Positions 52,390-59,789 of a stretch of DNA of 64,000 nucleotides are shown in pieces. Position numbers and translations under genes: made by a program. How positions within the stretch are numbered: position 1 is the first letter of the stretch; the number at the start of each line of letters is the position of its first letter. The notes beneath the pieces were generated by a model that made no database searches, was not told the DNA's origin, and saw nothing but the letters and a program-made list of their open reading frames with translations. This DNA is from Opitutia bacterium (GTDB taxonomy: Bacteria; Verrucomicrobiota; Verrucomicrobiia; Opitutales; Opitutaceae): positions 558,001-622,000 of the forward strand of contig JACPIT010000005.1 of assembly GCA_016187945.1 (NCBI GenBank), written 5' to 3'.

Positions 52390-52441
52390 CTTGGAAACAT
52401 CACACGCACTCGTGGACGCTGTTACACCAAACCCACGCTCT

Positions 52442-52522
52442 GTCATTGCGAGGAGCGCAGCGACGAAGCAATCCAGCGCGCGCTGGATCGCCGCGCCCGA
52501 CTGCGTCGGGCTCGCGATGACA
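52442..52522. repeat. GTCATTGCGAGGAGC-type repeat
   Basis: GTCATTGCGAGGAGCGCAGC at the start, an internal ATCCAGCGCGCGCTGGAT hairpin and an inverted end CGCGATGAC. This repeat type occurs in many unrelated bacteria. Confidence 0.88.
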
Positions 52523-52585
52523 GACCAGGGGTGAGGCATGCTGGTGGTGCGCATCGACCACCGCGGTAACTCCCGCCGTCCCTTC

Positions 52586-52620
52586 AATCGAAAATCCAGA
52601 ATCCAAAATCGAAAATCCCG
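52586..52620 (+). repeat. Heptamer tandem repeat AATCSAR x5 upstream of iolG
   Basis: Units AATCGAA, AATCCAG, AATCCAA, AATCGAA and AATCCCG, ending two bases before the iolG start codon. The same heptamers are inside the m5U methyltransferase gene at 11051. Confidence 0.92.
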
Positions 52621-52622
52621 AC

Positions 52623-53609
52623 ATGATCACCTTCGCTCAATTCGGCGCCGGTCGCATCGGCGCCATCCATGCCGCGAACCTCGCGGCTTCCGGCAACGCG
52701 CGTCTCCGCTACGTCGTCGACGTCAACCAAACCGCCGCCACTGCGCTCGCCAACAAGCACGGCGCGCGCGTCGCCAACGTCGGCACCGCGCTCGGCGACC
52801 CGGAGGTCGACGCGGTCATCATCGCATCGTCGACCGACACCCACGCCGACCTCGCCATCGCTGCCGCCAAGGCCGGCAAGGCGATCTTCTGCGAAAAGCC
52901 GATCGACCTCTCGCTCAAGCGCGTCGACGCCTGTCTCGCCGCCGTGAAGAAGGCCAAGGTGCCGATGCTCGTCGGTTTCAACCGCCGCTTCGACCCGAGC
53001 TTCGCCGCGCTGCGCCAGCGCATCCTCGACGGCGCGATCGGCGCCGTGGAGCAGGTCATCGTGACGAGCCGCGACCCCGGCCCGCCGCCCGTTTCCTACC
53101 TGAAAGTTTCCGGCGGCCAGTTCCGCGACATGACGATCCACGACTTCGATATGGCGCGCTGGCTCCTCGGCGAGGAGCCGAGCGAGATCTTCGCCTACGG
53201 CAGTTGCCTCGTCGACCCGGCGATCGGCAAAGTCGGCGACACCGACTCCGTGATGATCGTGATGAAAACGAAGTCCGGAAAGCTGGCGCACATCAACAAC
53301 AGCCGCCGCGCCGCCTACGGCTACGATCAGCGCATCGAAGTCCACGGCGCGAAAGGCCGCTTGCTCGCCGGCAACCGCACGGCGACGACAGTCGAGCAAG
53401 CCGATGCGACGAACGTCAGCGCCGACAAGCCGCTGCACTTCTTCCTCGAACGTTACGCGGACGCCTACCGCATCGAACTCGCGGCGTTCCTCGATGCGCT
53501 GGCGAACCAGAAGCCAATGCCCGTCGGTGCCGAGGACGGCCGCCGCGCGCTCGTGCTCGCCGAAGGCGCCGCGAAATCGCTGCGCACCGGCCGCCCGGTG
53601 AAGCTCTGA
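52623..53609 (+). CDS. iolG: Inositol 2-dehydrogenase IolG
   Basis: A 328-residue NAD-dependent Gfo/Idh enzyme that oxidises myo-inositol to 2-keto-myo-inositol, the first step of the pathway. The Rossmann motif FGAGRIGAIHA is at residues 7-17, EKP at E91-K92-P93, and the catalytic segment RDMTIHDFDMARW holds D169 and H173. Length is typical for IolG. The gene is the last of the run and is separated from iolA by two repeats, so its expression may be set separately. No usual Shine-Dalgarno is seen; heptamer repeats occupy that place. Confidence 0.93.
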   Translation: MITFAQFGAGRIGAIHAANLAASGNARLRYVVDVNQTAATALANKHGARVANVGTALGDPEVDAVIIASSTDTHADLAIAAAKAGKAIFCEKPIDLSLKRVDACLAAVKKAKVPMLVGFNRRFDPSFAALRQRILDGAIGAVEQVIVTSRDPGPPPVSYLKVSGGQFRDMTIHDFDMARWLLGEEPSEIFAYGSCLVDPAIGKVGDTDSVMIVMKTKSGKLAHINNSRRAAYGYDQRIEVHGAKGRLLAGNRTATTVEQADATNVSADKPLHFFLERYADAYRIELAAFLDALANQKPMPVGAEDGRRALVLAEGAAKSLRTGRPVKL

Positions 53610-53644
53610 GGCGCGAGAGAAGACGGCGGTCCCGCGTCGCACTT

Positions 53645-53719
53645 GTAGGAGCGGCTTTACGCCGCGATCCCGAACGCGGCGCGTGCCTCGCATCAGTCGC
53701 GGCGTAAAGCCGCTCCTAC
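53645..53719. repeat. REP pair, family GTAGGAGCGGCTTTACGCCG
   Basis: GTAG...CTAC pair, followed by another family at 53743. The order and spacer match 12606-12763. Confidence 0.92.
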
Positions 53720-53742
53720 AATTTTCGCGAGCGTGGGCTTGG

Positions 53743-53805
53743 AGTAGCGCGGTGCTTCAGCCCGCGTCCGGGAGATTTTCGGCGCGGGCAGAAGCACCGC
53801 GCTAC
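53743..53805. repeat. REP pair, family GTAGCGCGGTGCTTCAGCCC
   Basis: GTAG...CTAC pair, second copy of this family. Confidence 0.9.
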
Positions 53806-53862
53806 CGTCCGCCGCGCGAAACGCTTGCGCGGCGAGCCCGGCGGCCCCGCCCTGCCTGCGAG

Positions 53863-54918
53863 TCAGGCCGGACGGAGCGGCAGGCTCGTGCCGTCGACCC
53901 AGCGGCCTTCGACGAGGATGCGGCGGCAATAGCGCGGGACGCCGCGTTCGCCTTGATGAATGAGGCCGGCGAGCGTCGCCATCGCGACGCGGCCGACTTC
54001 CTGGGAGTTCTGATCCACGCCAGCGTCGAAATGTCCGTCGAGCAGACTGAGCGTCGCGACGCCGACGTCGCCGGGCACGCGGCGATCGAGGCGCGTGAGC
54101 AATTCCGAGAGACCGCCGAGGCTGGTGAGGATGCCGTCGACTCGCGCCTTGCGCAGCGCGGCTTTGAGCGCGCGCGCATCGGCGAGAGTATTTTCTTCGC
54201 TGAGCGTCACGGGCGCGAGGTGCTGGCGCAGCGGCACGTGAACGTCCTGCGCGCTCAGGTAGCCGGCGCGGAAATTTCCGCCGGTGTTCAGATCGAAGCG
54301 GTGGGCCGACACGTAGGCGATGCGCCGGTAGCCACGCGCCCACATGTGTTCGTAGGCCATCGCGGCGCAGTTCTTTTGGTCGCTCGTGACGATGTGTGCG
54401 CGCGGCTCGGCGACGGAGGTGCCGAAACGCACGACGGAAAACTGGCTCCAGTCGAACTCGGGCAGGTTCAAACCCTGCTGATGCGGCGGGAGGAGGATGC
54501 CGCGCACGCTGCGGGCGAGGAGGATTTGCTGGAGGCGCGCCGGCGTCAGATCCTTGCCGACGACGAACTCTTCGAGACGGTAACCCAGTTGTGTCGCGTA
54601 ATCATGCGCGCCGCGCCAGTAGGCGTCGAATTCCTGGAAACGCCGCAGCCGGCGCGGGTCGGGCCACTGGTTGATCCACGCCACGGTCGAGCGGATCTCG
54701 ACGGCTTTCTTCGCCTGGCGATAGGCCGAGAGCGACGAGAGCATCGGGTCGGGCCGGTAGCCGAGGCGCTCGGCGGCGGCGGCGATCTCGGCGCGGCGGC
54801 CGGCGGAGATGCGGGTGTCGCCGCGCAGCGCCAGCGAGACGGTGACGTGCGAGACGCCGACGGCGGCGGCGACATCGCGGAGCGAGACGCGGGAGGACGG
54901 CGGGCGAGGGGCGGACAC
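53863..54918 (-). CDS. LacI-family transcriptional regulator
   Basis: A 351-residue regulator. The helix-turn-helix VSLRDVAAAVGVSHVTVSLALRGD spans about residues 11-34, followed by a hinge and a periplasmic-binding-like sensor domain. The GTG start gives a short leader before the DNA-binding domain. It is divergent from the hydroxyacid dehydrogenase gene and convergent with iolG. A 24-bp inverted repeat, CCAGTGTAAACAGGGAAACA plus CTGG, lies 27 bases upstream of the gene in the divergent gap. It therefore most likely controls the dehydrogenase-symporter-GH43 operon rather than the inositol genes. Confidence 0.9.
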   Translation of the reverse strand: MSAPRPPSSRVSLRDVAAAVGVSHVTVSLALRGDTRISAGRRAEIAAAAERLGYRPDPMLSSLSAYRQAKKAVEIRSTVAWINQWPDPRRLRRFQEFDAYWRGAHDYATQLGYRLEEFVVGKDLTPARLQQILLARSVRGILLPPHQQGLNLPEFDWSQFSVVRFGTSVAEPRAHIVTSDQKNCAAMAYEHMWARGYRRIAYVSAHRFDLNTGGNFRAGYLSAQDVHVPLRQHLAPVTLSEENTLADARALKAALRKARVDGILTSLGGLSELLTRLDRRVPGDVGVATLSLLDGHFDAGVDQNSQEVGRVAMATLAGLIHQGERGVPRYCRRILVEGRWVDGTSLPLRPA

Positions 54919-54944
54919 GAGCCATCAGGTAGGCCCGGGAATTA

Positions 54945-54968
54945 CCAGTGTAAACAGGGAAACACTGG
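54945..54968. promoter_or_regulatory. Candidate LacI-type operator, CCAGTGT...ACACTGG
   Basis: Inverted repeat with seven-base outer arms CCAGTGT and ACACTGG in the gap between the LacI gene and the dehydrogenase operon. A CCAGTGAAAC half-site occurs upstream of the receptor gene (59667) and before the last gene (63491). Confidence 0.65.
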
Positions 54969-55059
54969 GCTCGACCGGCGGCTCCGGCTGAACTGGCTCC
55001 GCTTTCGCCCCACTTTCCTGTTCCGGTTCCGGCCGGTCCCCATTTCTGCGGTTATCCCG

Positions 55060-56052
55060 ATGTCCCAAGTCGCCCTGCTTCTCTCTCCTGACGCGCTGGC
55101 TGCCGCCTACGGTGCGCCGGTTTTCGCGCGTCTCCGTGAACGCGCGGGCGAGCCGCTGGTCGTCGCGCCGGCCGACGCGTGGCGCGCGCACGCCGACGCG
55201 CTGCGCGACACCGAGGTGATTTTTTCCGGCTGGGGCGCGCCGCGGATGGACGAGGAATTCCTGCGCGCCGTGCCGAAACTGCGGGCGGTGTTCTACGCCG
55301 GCGGCTCGGTGCGGTATTTCGTCACCGACGCGCTGTGGCGGCGCGGCGTCCGCCTGACGACGGCACAGGCGATCAACGCGATCCCGGTCGCGGAGTTCAC
55401 CGCGGCGGCGATCGTGCTCGGGCTTAAACGCGTCTGGCACTACGCGCGCGTGACGCGTGAGACGCGGGACTTCCCGACCGAGCGGCCGATGCCGGCGGCG
55501 TTCGGCACGGTCGTCGGGCTGGTTTCCTACGGCACGATCGCGCGGCTCGTGCGCGAGCGGCTGCGGACGCTCGAGGTCGAGGTGGTGGTCTACGATCCGC
55601 TGTTGCGGGCCGAGGACGCGCGACGCGAAGGCATGCGCAAGGTGGAGCTCGACGAATTGTTCGCGATTTCCGACGCCGTCTCGGTGCACACGCCGCAGTT
55701 GCCGGAAACGCTCGGCTTGATCCGCGGCGCGCACCTTGAGCGGATGCGCTCGGGGACTTTCTTCCTCAACACCGCGCGCGGCGCCATCGTGAACGAGCCC
55801 GAGATGATCGACGTCCTCCGGCGGCGCCCGGACTTGCAGGCGTTTCTCGACGTGACCGCGCCCGAGCCGCCGGCGGCGGACTCGCCGCTCTACACGCTGC
55901 CGAATGTCGTGCTCACGCCGCACATCGCGGGTTCGGTCGGATCGGAGTGCCTGCGCATGGGCCACGCGATGATCGACGAATTTGAGCGCCTCCGCGCGGG
56001 CAAGCCGTTACGTTGGGAAATCACCGCCGCTCGCGCCGAGCTGATCGCGTGA
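55060..56052 (+). CDS. D-2-hydroxyacid dehydrogenase family protein
   Basis: A 330-residue NAD(P)-dependent dehydrogenase of the phosphoglycerate/2-hydroxyacid family. The Rossmann segment is TVVGLVSYGTIARLV (about residues 149-163), where the usual GxGxxG is changed to GLVSYG. The catalytic arginine in NTARGAIVNE, glutamate in DVTAPEPPAA and histidine in LTPHIAGS are intact. Similar proteins are common in verrucomicrobial sugar loci; the substrate is unknown. It is the first gene of a probable operon with the symporter (19-base gap) and GH43 (45-base gap). I chose the ATG at MSQVALLLS. Confidence 0.85.
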   Translation: MSQVALLLSPDALAAAYGAPVFARLRERAGEPLVVAPADAWRAHADALRDTEVIFSGWGAPRMDEEFLRAVPKLRAVFYAGGSVRYFVTDALWRRGVRLTTAQAINAIPVAEFTAAAIVLGLKRVWHYARVTRETRDFPTERPMPAAFGTVVGLVSYGTIARLVRERLRTLEVEVVVYDPLLRAEDARREGMRKVELDELFAISDAVSVHTPQLPETLGLIRGAHLERMRSGTFFLNTARGAIVNEPEMIDVLRRRPDLQAFLDVTAPEPPAADSPLYTLPNVVLTPHIAGSVGSECLRMGHAMIDEFERLRAGKPLRWEITAARAELIA

Positions 56053-56071
56053 GTCGCGGCGCCTCCACGCC

Positions 56072-57838
56072 ATGATCACCGCCTACGATTACGGCATCAT
56101 CGCCTTCTACCTGCTGTTCATGCTGGCGATCGGCGTGGTGTTCCGGCGGACGAGCAAGGACACGTCGGACTACTTTCGCGCGGGCGGTGCGATGCCGTGG
56201 TGGCTGACCGGCGCGTCGGCGTGGATTTTCAGCTTCAGTGCGTGGACGTTCACCGGCGCGGCGGGCAAGGTCTACGAAACCGGCCTGCTCGTGCTCTGCG
56301 TGTTCTACGCGACGATCCTCGCACTGCTGTTCGCGCTGGCGTTCACGTGTCTGCGTTTCCGGCGCATGCGCGTCATCACCTGGATGGAAGCGGTGCGGTT
56401 GCGCTACGGACCGTTCACCGAGCAGTTCTACACCTGGATCAAGCTCCCGCTGCTGCTCCTCTTCGCCGGCGTGAGCCTGAACGCCATCGGCGTGTTCATG
56501 TCCGCGGTGTTCAAGATCGACATGGCGACGATGCTCGTGGTGCTCGGCGTGGTGGTGACGCTCGTGGCATTCGCGGGTGGCTCGTGGGCGGTGCTCGCGA
56601 GCGACTTCGTGCAGGCGTTCCTGATCGTCACGATCACACTCTGCCTCGCGGTGCTCGTGCTGGCGCGACCGGAGATCGGCGGCGTGCATGGCCTGCTGGA
56701 AAAAGTGCCCTCCGCGCACCTCAACTGGTCCGAGCTGGCGCGGCCGGAGCTGATCGTCATCTGGCTGCTGGCGACGCTGTGGCTGAAATTTTCCGACGAG
56801 AACAACATGGAGCGCGCCACGATGTATCTGATGACGCGCAGCGATCGCGATGCGCGCCTCATGGTCTCGATCCCGCTCATCGGCACGCTGCTCGGGCCGC
56901 TCATCTGGTTCATCCCGTCGATGGCGGCGACGATCATGCACCCGAATCTCGCGGCGGAATTCCCCTCGCTCGCGCAGCCGCACGAGGCGGCGTTCGTCTC
57001 CGTCTCGCTCGACGTCATGCCGCAAGGCCTGCTCGGCCTCCTGCTCTCCGCGATGCTCGGCGCGACCGTCACGAGCATGGACGCCGGCCTGAACAAGAAC
57101 GTCGGCATCTTCATCCGCAGCCTCTACAAGCCGCTCTTCCGTCCCGACGCCTCCGAAAAACACCTGCTCGTCGCCGGCAAGGTCTGCACGCTCGTCTTCG
57201 GCGCGATCATCATCGCCGTCGCGCTCGGCGTGAATCGCTACCGCCACACGAACCTCTTCGATTTCGTCAACCAACTCGCGGCCAACCTCCTCATGCCGCT
57301 CGCGCTGCCGCTGATCTTTGGGCTGTTTTTCAAGCGCACGCCGAGCTGGTCGGCCTGGAGCACGGCGCTGATCGCCGGCGCCGCGTCGTGGTTCCTCGGC
57401 GAATGGGCAACGCCCGCGAACGTGCAACAGTGGCTCGGCTGGACGCGCCCCCTCACCGGCGACGAGGCGACTTACCTGCGCCTCGCCGTCACGACGCTCG
57501 GCGGCACCGTGCTCGTCGGCGGCGGCTGGTTTTTCTTCACCTCGATTTTCTACCAGGAAGGCTCCGCGACGCACCGCGAGCGCGTCGATGCGTTTTTCCA
57601 CAACCTCGAAACGCCGGTCGACAAACACGGCGTGCAGGGCGTGCAGACGTCGATCTACCGGCTGCTCGGCGGACTGTGCCTCGTCTACGGCGCGTTCATC
57701 CTGCTGCTGATGCTGATCCCGAATTCCCTCACCGGTCGCCTCTGCTTCCTCTTCTGCGGCGGCATGATTTTCGCCGCCGGCGCCGTGCTGCACCGCATCG
57801 GCAGGACGCGCGCGGCGCAGGACACAGCGGCGGCTTGA
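56072..57838 (+). CDS. Sodium:solute symporter
   Basis: A 588-residue SSS-family transporter with about 14 membrane segments. The start IITAYDYGIIAFYLLFMLAIGVVFRR, the segment DYFRAGGAMPWWLTGASAWIFSFSAWTFTGAAG (about residues 30-62) and the sodium-site region GATVTSMDAGLNKN are typical of sugar-type SSS proteins. The C-terminal part has FFHNLETPVDKHG, similar to the end of the symporter at 38.5 kb. Lying between the dehydrogenase and the GH43 gene, it probably imports the xylose-type product released by GH43. Confidence 0.9.
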   Translation: MITAYDYGIIAFYLLFMLAIGVVFRRTSKDTSDYFRAGGAMPWWLTGASAWIFSFSAWTFTGAAGKVYETGLLVLCVFYATILALLFALAFTCLRFRRMRVITWMEAVRLRYGPFTEQFYTWIKLPLLLLFAGVSLNAIGVFMSAVFKIDMATMLVVLGVVVTLVAFAGGSWAVLASDFVQAFLIVTITLCLAVLVLARPEIGGVHGLLEKVPSAHLNWSELARPELIVIWLLATLWLKFSDENNMERATMYLMTRSDRDARLMVSIPLIGTLLGPLIWFIPSMAATIMHPNLAAEFPSLAQPHEAAFVSVSLDVMPQGLLGLLLSAMLGATVTSMDAGLNKNVGIFIRSLYKPLFRPDASEKHLLVAGKVCTLVFGAIIIAVALGVNRYRHTNLFDFVNQLAANLLMPLALPLIFGLFFKRTPSWSAWSTALIAGAASWFLGEWATPANVQQWLGWTRPLTGDEATYLRLAVTTLGGTVLVGGGWFFFTSIFYQEGSATHRERVDAFFHNLETPVDKHGVQGVQTSIYRLLGGLCLVYGAFILLLMLIPNSLTGRLCFLFCGGMIFAAGAVLHRIGRTRAAQDTAAA

Positions 57839-57883
57839 GTCGCCCGGTCGCGCTCCGGCACGGTTGAGGCGGTCACCTCTTTC

Positions 57884-59647
57884 ATGTCCGTCATCCGCAA
57901 TCCCGTCCTGCGCGGCTTCAACCCCGATCCGTCCATCGTGCGCGTCGGCGGCGACTATTTTCTCGCGACCAGCACCTTCGAGTGGTGGCCCGGCGTGCAA
58001 CTGCACCACTCGCGCGATCTCGTGCACTGGCGGCTCGCCGGCCACGCGCTCACGCGCGAATCGCAGCTCAACCTCCGCGGCATCACCGACTCCGGCGGCG
58101 TGTGGGCGCCGTCGCTCAGCCACGCCGACGGAAAATTCTGGCTGATCTACACCAACGTCCGCACCTGCGGCATGGGCCGGCCGTTCAAGGACGTTGGCAT
58201 CTACCTCACGACCGCGCCCGCGATCGACGGCCCGTGGTCCGAGCCGATCGCGCTCAACTCGATCGGTTTCGATCCGTCGCTTTTCCACGACGACGACGGC
58301 CGCAAATGGCTCGTGAACATGATGTGGGATTTCCGCCCCGGCCGAAACCGCTTCGCCGGCATCGTCGTGCAGGAATACGACCCCGCCGCGCGCCGCCTCG
58401 TCGGCCCGATGACGCGCGTGCTCGCGAAGGACATCCTCAGCGAAGGCCCGAATCTCTACAAACGCGACGGCTGGTATTACCTGATGCTCGCCGAAGGCGG
58501 CACCGGCTGGAACCACGGCATCGCGCTCGCCCGCTCGCGCGCGATCACCGGCCCCTACGAACTCGATCCGCAACCCGCCGTGCTCACCACGCGCGACGCG
58601 CCCGGCTCGCCGCTGCAAAAAGCCGGACACGGCGAACTCGTCTCGACGCCGGCCGGCGAATGGTTCCTCGCGCACCTCGCCGCCCGCCCGCTCGTGCTCG
58701 GTCGCGTCGCCGATGCGCCGCGTCCGCCGCTCGACGTGCATCCCGCCGATCGCGCCACGCTCCGCCGCTGCCCGCTCGGCCGCGAAACCTGCCTGCAACG
58801 CGTGCGCTGGACCGACGACGGCTGGCTGCGACTGGATAACGCCCCGACCGCCGACTACCGTCGTAGCGGAAAACGTGAATTTTTCGCCACGGTCGTAGCG
58901 GAAAACGTAAGTTTTTCGCGCCCTGTGAGCGGCGAAACGCAGACGCGTTCCGCTCCGACCACGCCGGCGCTGCTCGTCTCTGCGCCGCGCGGCGTCGCCC
59001 CGCATCCGTGGCCGACTCCGCCGACGCGCGACGACTTCGACGCGCCGCAACTCGACGCGACGTGGGCGTCGCTGCGCGGACCGATCGACGAGAGCTGGGC
59101 CTCGCTCGCCGCGCGTCCGGGCTGGCTGCGTCTGCGCGGACGCGAGTCGTTGCACTCGCTCTTCCACCAGAGCCTCGTCGCGAAACGCGTCACCGAGCAC
59201 CGCGCCGTCGCGCGCACGCGGATGGAGTTTCGCCCGGAGCACTTCACGCAAGCCGCCGGACTCATCTGCTACTACGACACGCGCACGCATTTCTATCTCC
59301 GCGTCACGCACGACGAGACGCGCGGCCGCGTGCTCGGCATCGCGGTGACCGACGACGGCGCCTACAGCGAACTCGCCGACGCCGCGCTCGACGTGAACGA
59401 CTGGCCGGCGTTCCACCTCCAGGCCGAGATCGACGGCACGCGCCTGCAATTCTCCGCGTCGCGCGACGGCACCGCGTGGCAACCGGTCGGACCGGTGCTC
59501 GATTTTTCCAAACTCTCCGACGACTACGGCTCTGCGCTGCACTTCACGGGCGCGTTCGTCGGGATTTGTGCGCAAGACCTTGGCGGCGCGGGCGTGACGG
59601 CGGATTTCGCGCACTTCGAACTGCGGTGCGTGCGTGCCGATGAGTGA
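57884..59647 (+). CDS. GH43 beta-xylosidase/arabinosidase
   Basis: A 587-residue XynB-type GH43 enzyme with an N-terminal five-bladed propeller and a C-terminal beta-sandwich (about residues 395-585). The three catalytic acids are D15 (GFNPDPSIV), D130 (GFDPSLFHD) and E187 (SEGPNLY). No signal peptide is visible, so it probably acts on imported xylo- or arabino-oligosaccharides. A loop at about residues 326-346 is encoded by two tandem REP copies. The gene is last in the operon with the symporter; the receptor gene follows almost at once. Confidence 0.92.
   Translation: MSVIRNPVLRGFNPDPSIVRVGGDYFLATSTFEWWPGVQLHHSRDLVHWRLAGHALTRESQLNLRGITDSGGVWAPSLSHADGKFWLIYTNVRTCGMGRPFKDVGIYLTTAPAIDGPWSEPIALNSIGFDPSLFHDDDGRKWLVNMMWDFRPGRNRFAGIVVQEYDPAARRLVGPMTRVLAKDILSEGPNLYKRDGWYYLMLAEGGTGWNHGIALARSRAITGPYELDPQPAVLTTRDAPGSPLQKAGHGELVSTPAGEWFLAHLAARPLVLGRVADAPRPPLDVHPADRATLRRCPLGRETCLQRVRWTDDGWLRLDNAPTADYRRSGKREFFATVVAENVSFSRPVSGETQTRSAPTTPALLVSAPRGVAPHPWPTPPTRDDFDAPQLDATWASLRGPIDESWASLAARPGWLRLRGRESLHSLFHQSLVAKRVTEHRAVARTRMEFRPEHFTQAAGLICYYDTRTHFYLRVTHDETRGRVLGIAVTDDGAYSELADAALDVNDWPAFHLQAEIDGTRLQFSASRDGTAWQPVGPVLDFSKLSDDYGSALHFTGAFVGICAQDLGGAGVTADFAHFELRCVRADE
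58860..58919 (+). repeat. Two tandem REPs inside the GH43 gene
   Basis: GTAGCGGAAAACGTGAATTT (58862) and GTAGCGGAAAACGTAAGTTT (58894) are direct copies 32 bases apart, both followed by TTCGC. They are read in different frames of the enzyme because 32 is not a multiple of three. Confidence 0.9.
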
Positions 59648-59666
59648 AATTAAACCCGTTTTGTTA

Positions 59667-59676
59667 CCAGTGAAAC
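59667..59676. promoter_or_regulatory. Candidate regulator half-site CCAGTGAAAC
   Basis: Half-site similar to the LacI operator at 54945, about 115 bases before the receptor start. No clear inverted partner is present. Confidence 0.4.
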
Positions 59677-59789
59677 TATTCGGGCCGTTGAAAAGGCGGG
59701 CGCGGGTGACGATAGCGGAACTGACCCCCGGCGATCCCGCCGCACTGAACCCCATCGCACACGAAATTCCCTGCGTGTCACTGCTGCAC

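Noticed and set aside
53863-54918. This LacI protein as the regulator of the inositol operon next to it
   Set aside because: It is convergent with iolG, and its operator-like repeats lie at the dehydrogenase, receptor and GH43-like genes; no matching site was seen before iolB.
59634-59789. N-terminal extension of the giant receptor from ATG 59634
   Set aside because: It would overlap the GH43 end and place about 50 non-hydrophobic residues before the signal peptide; the ATG at 59790 gives a normal layout.
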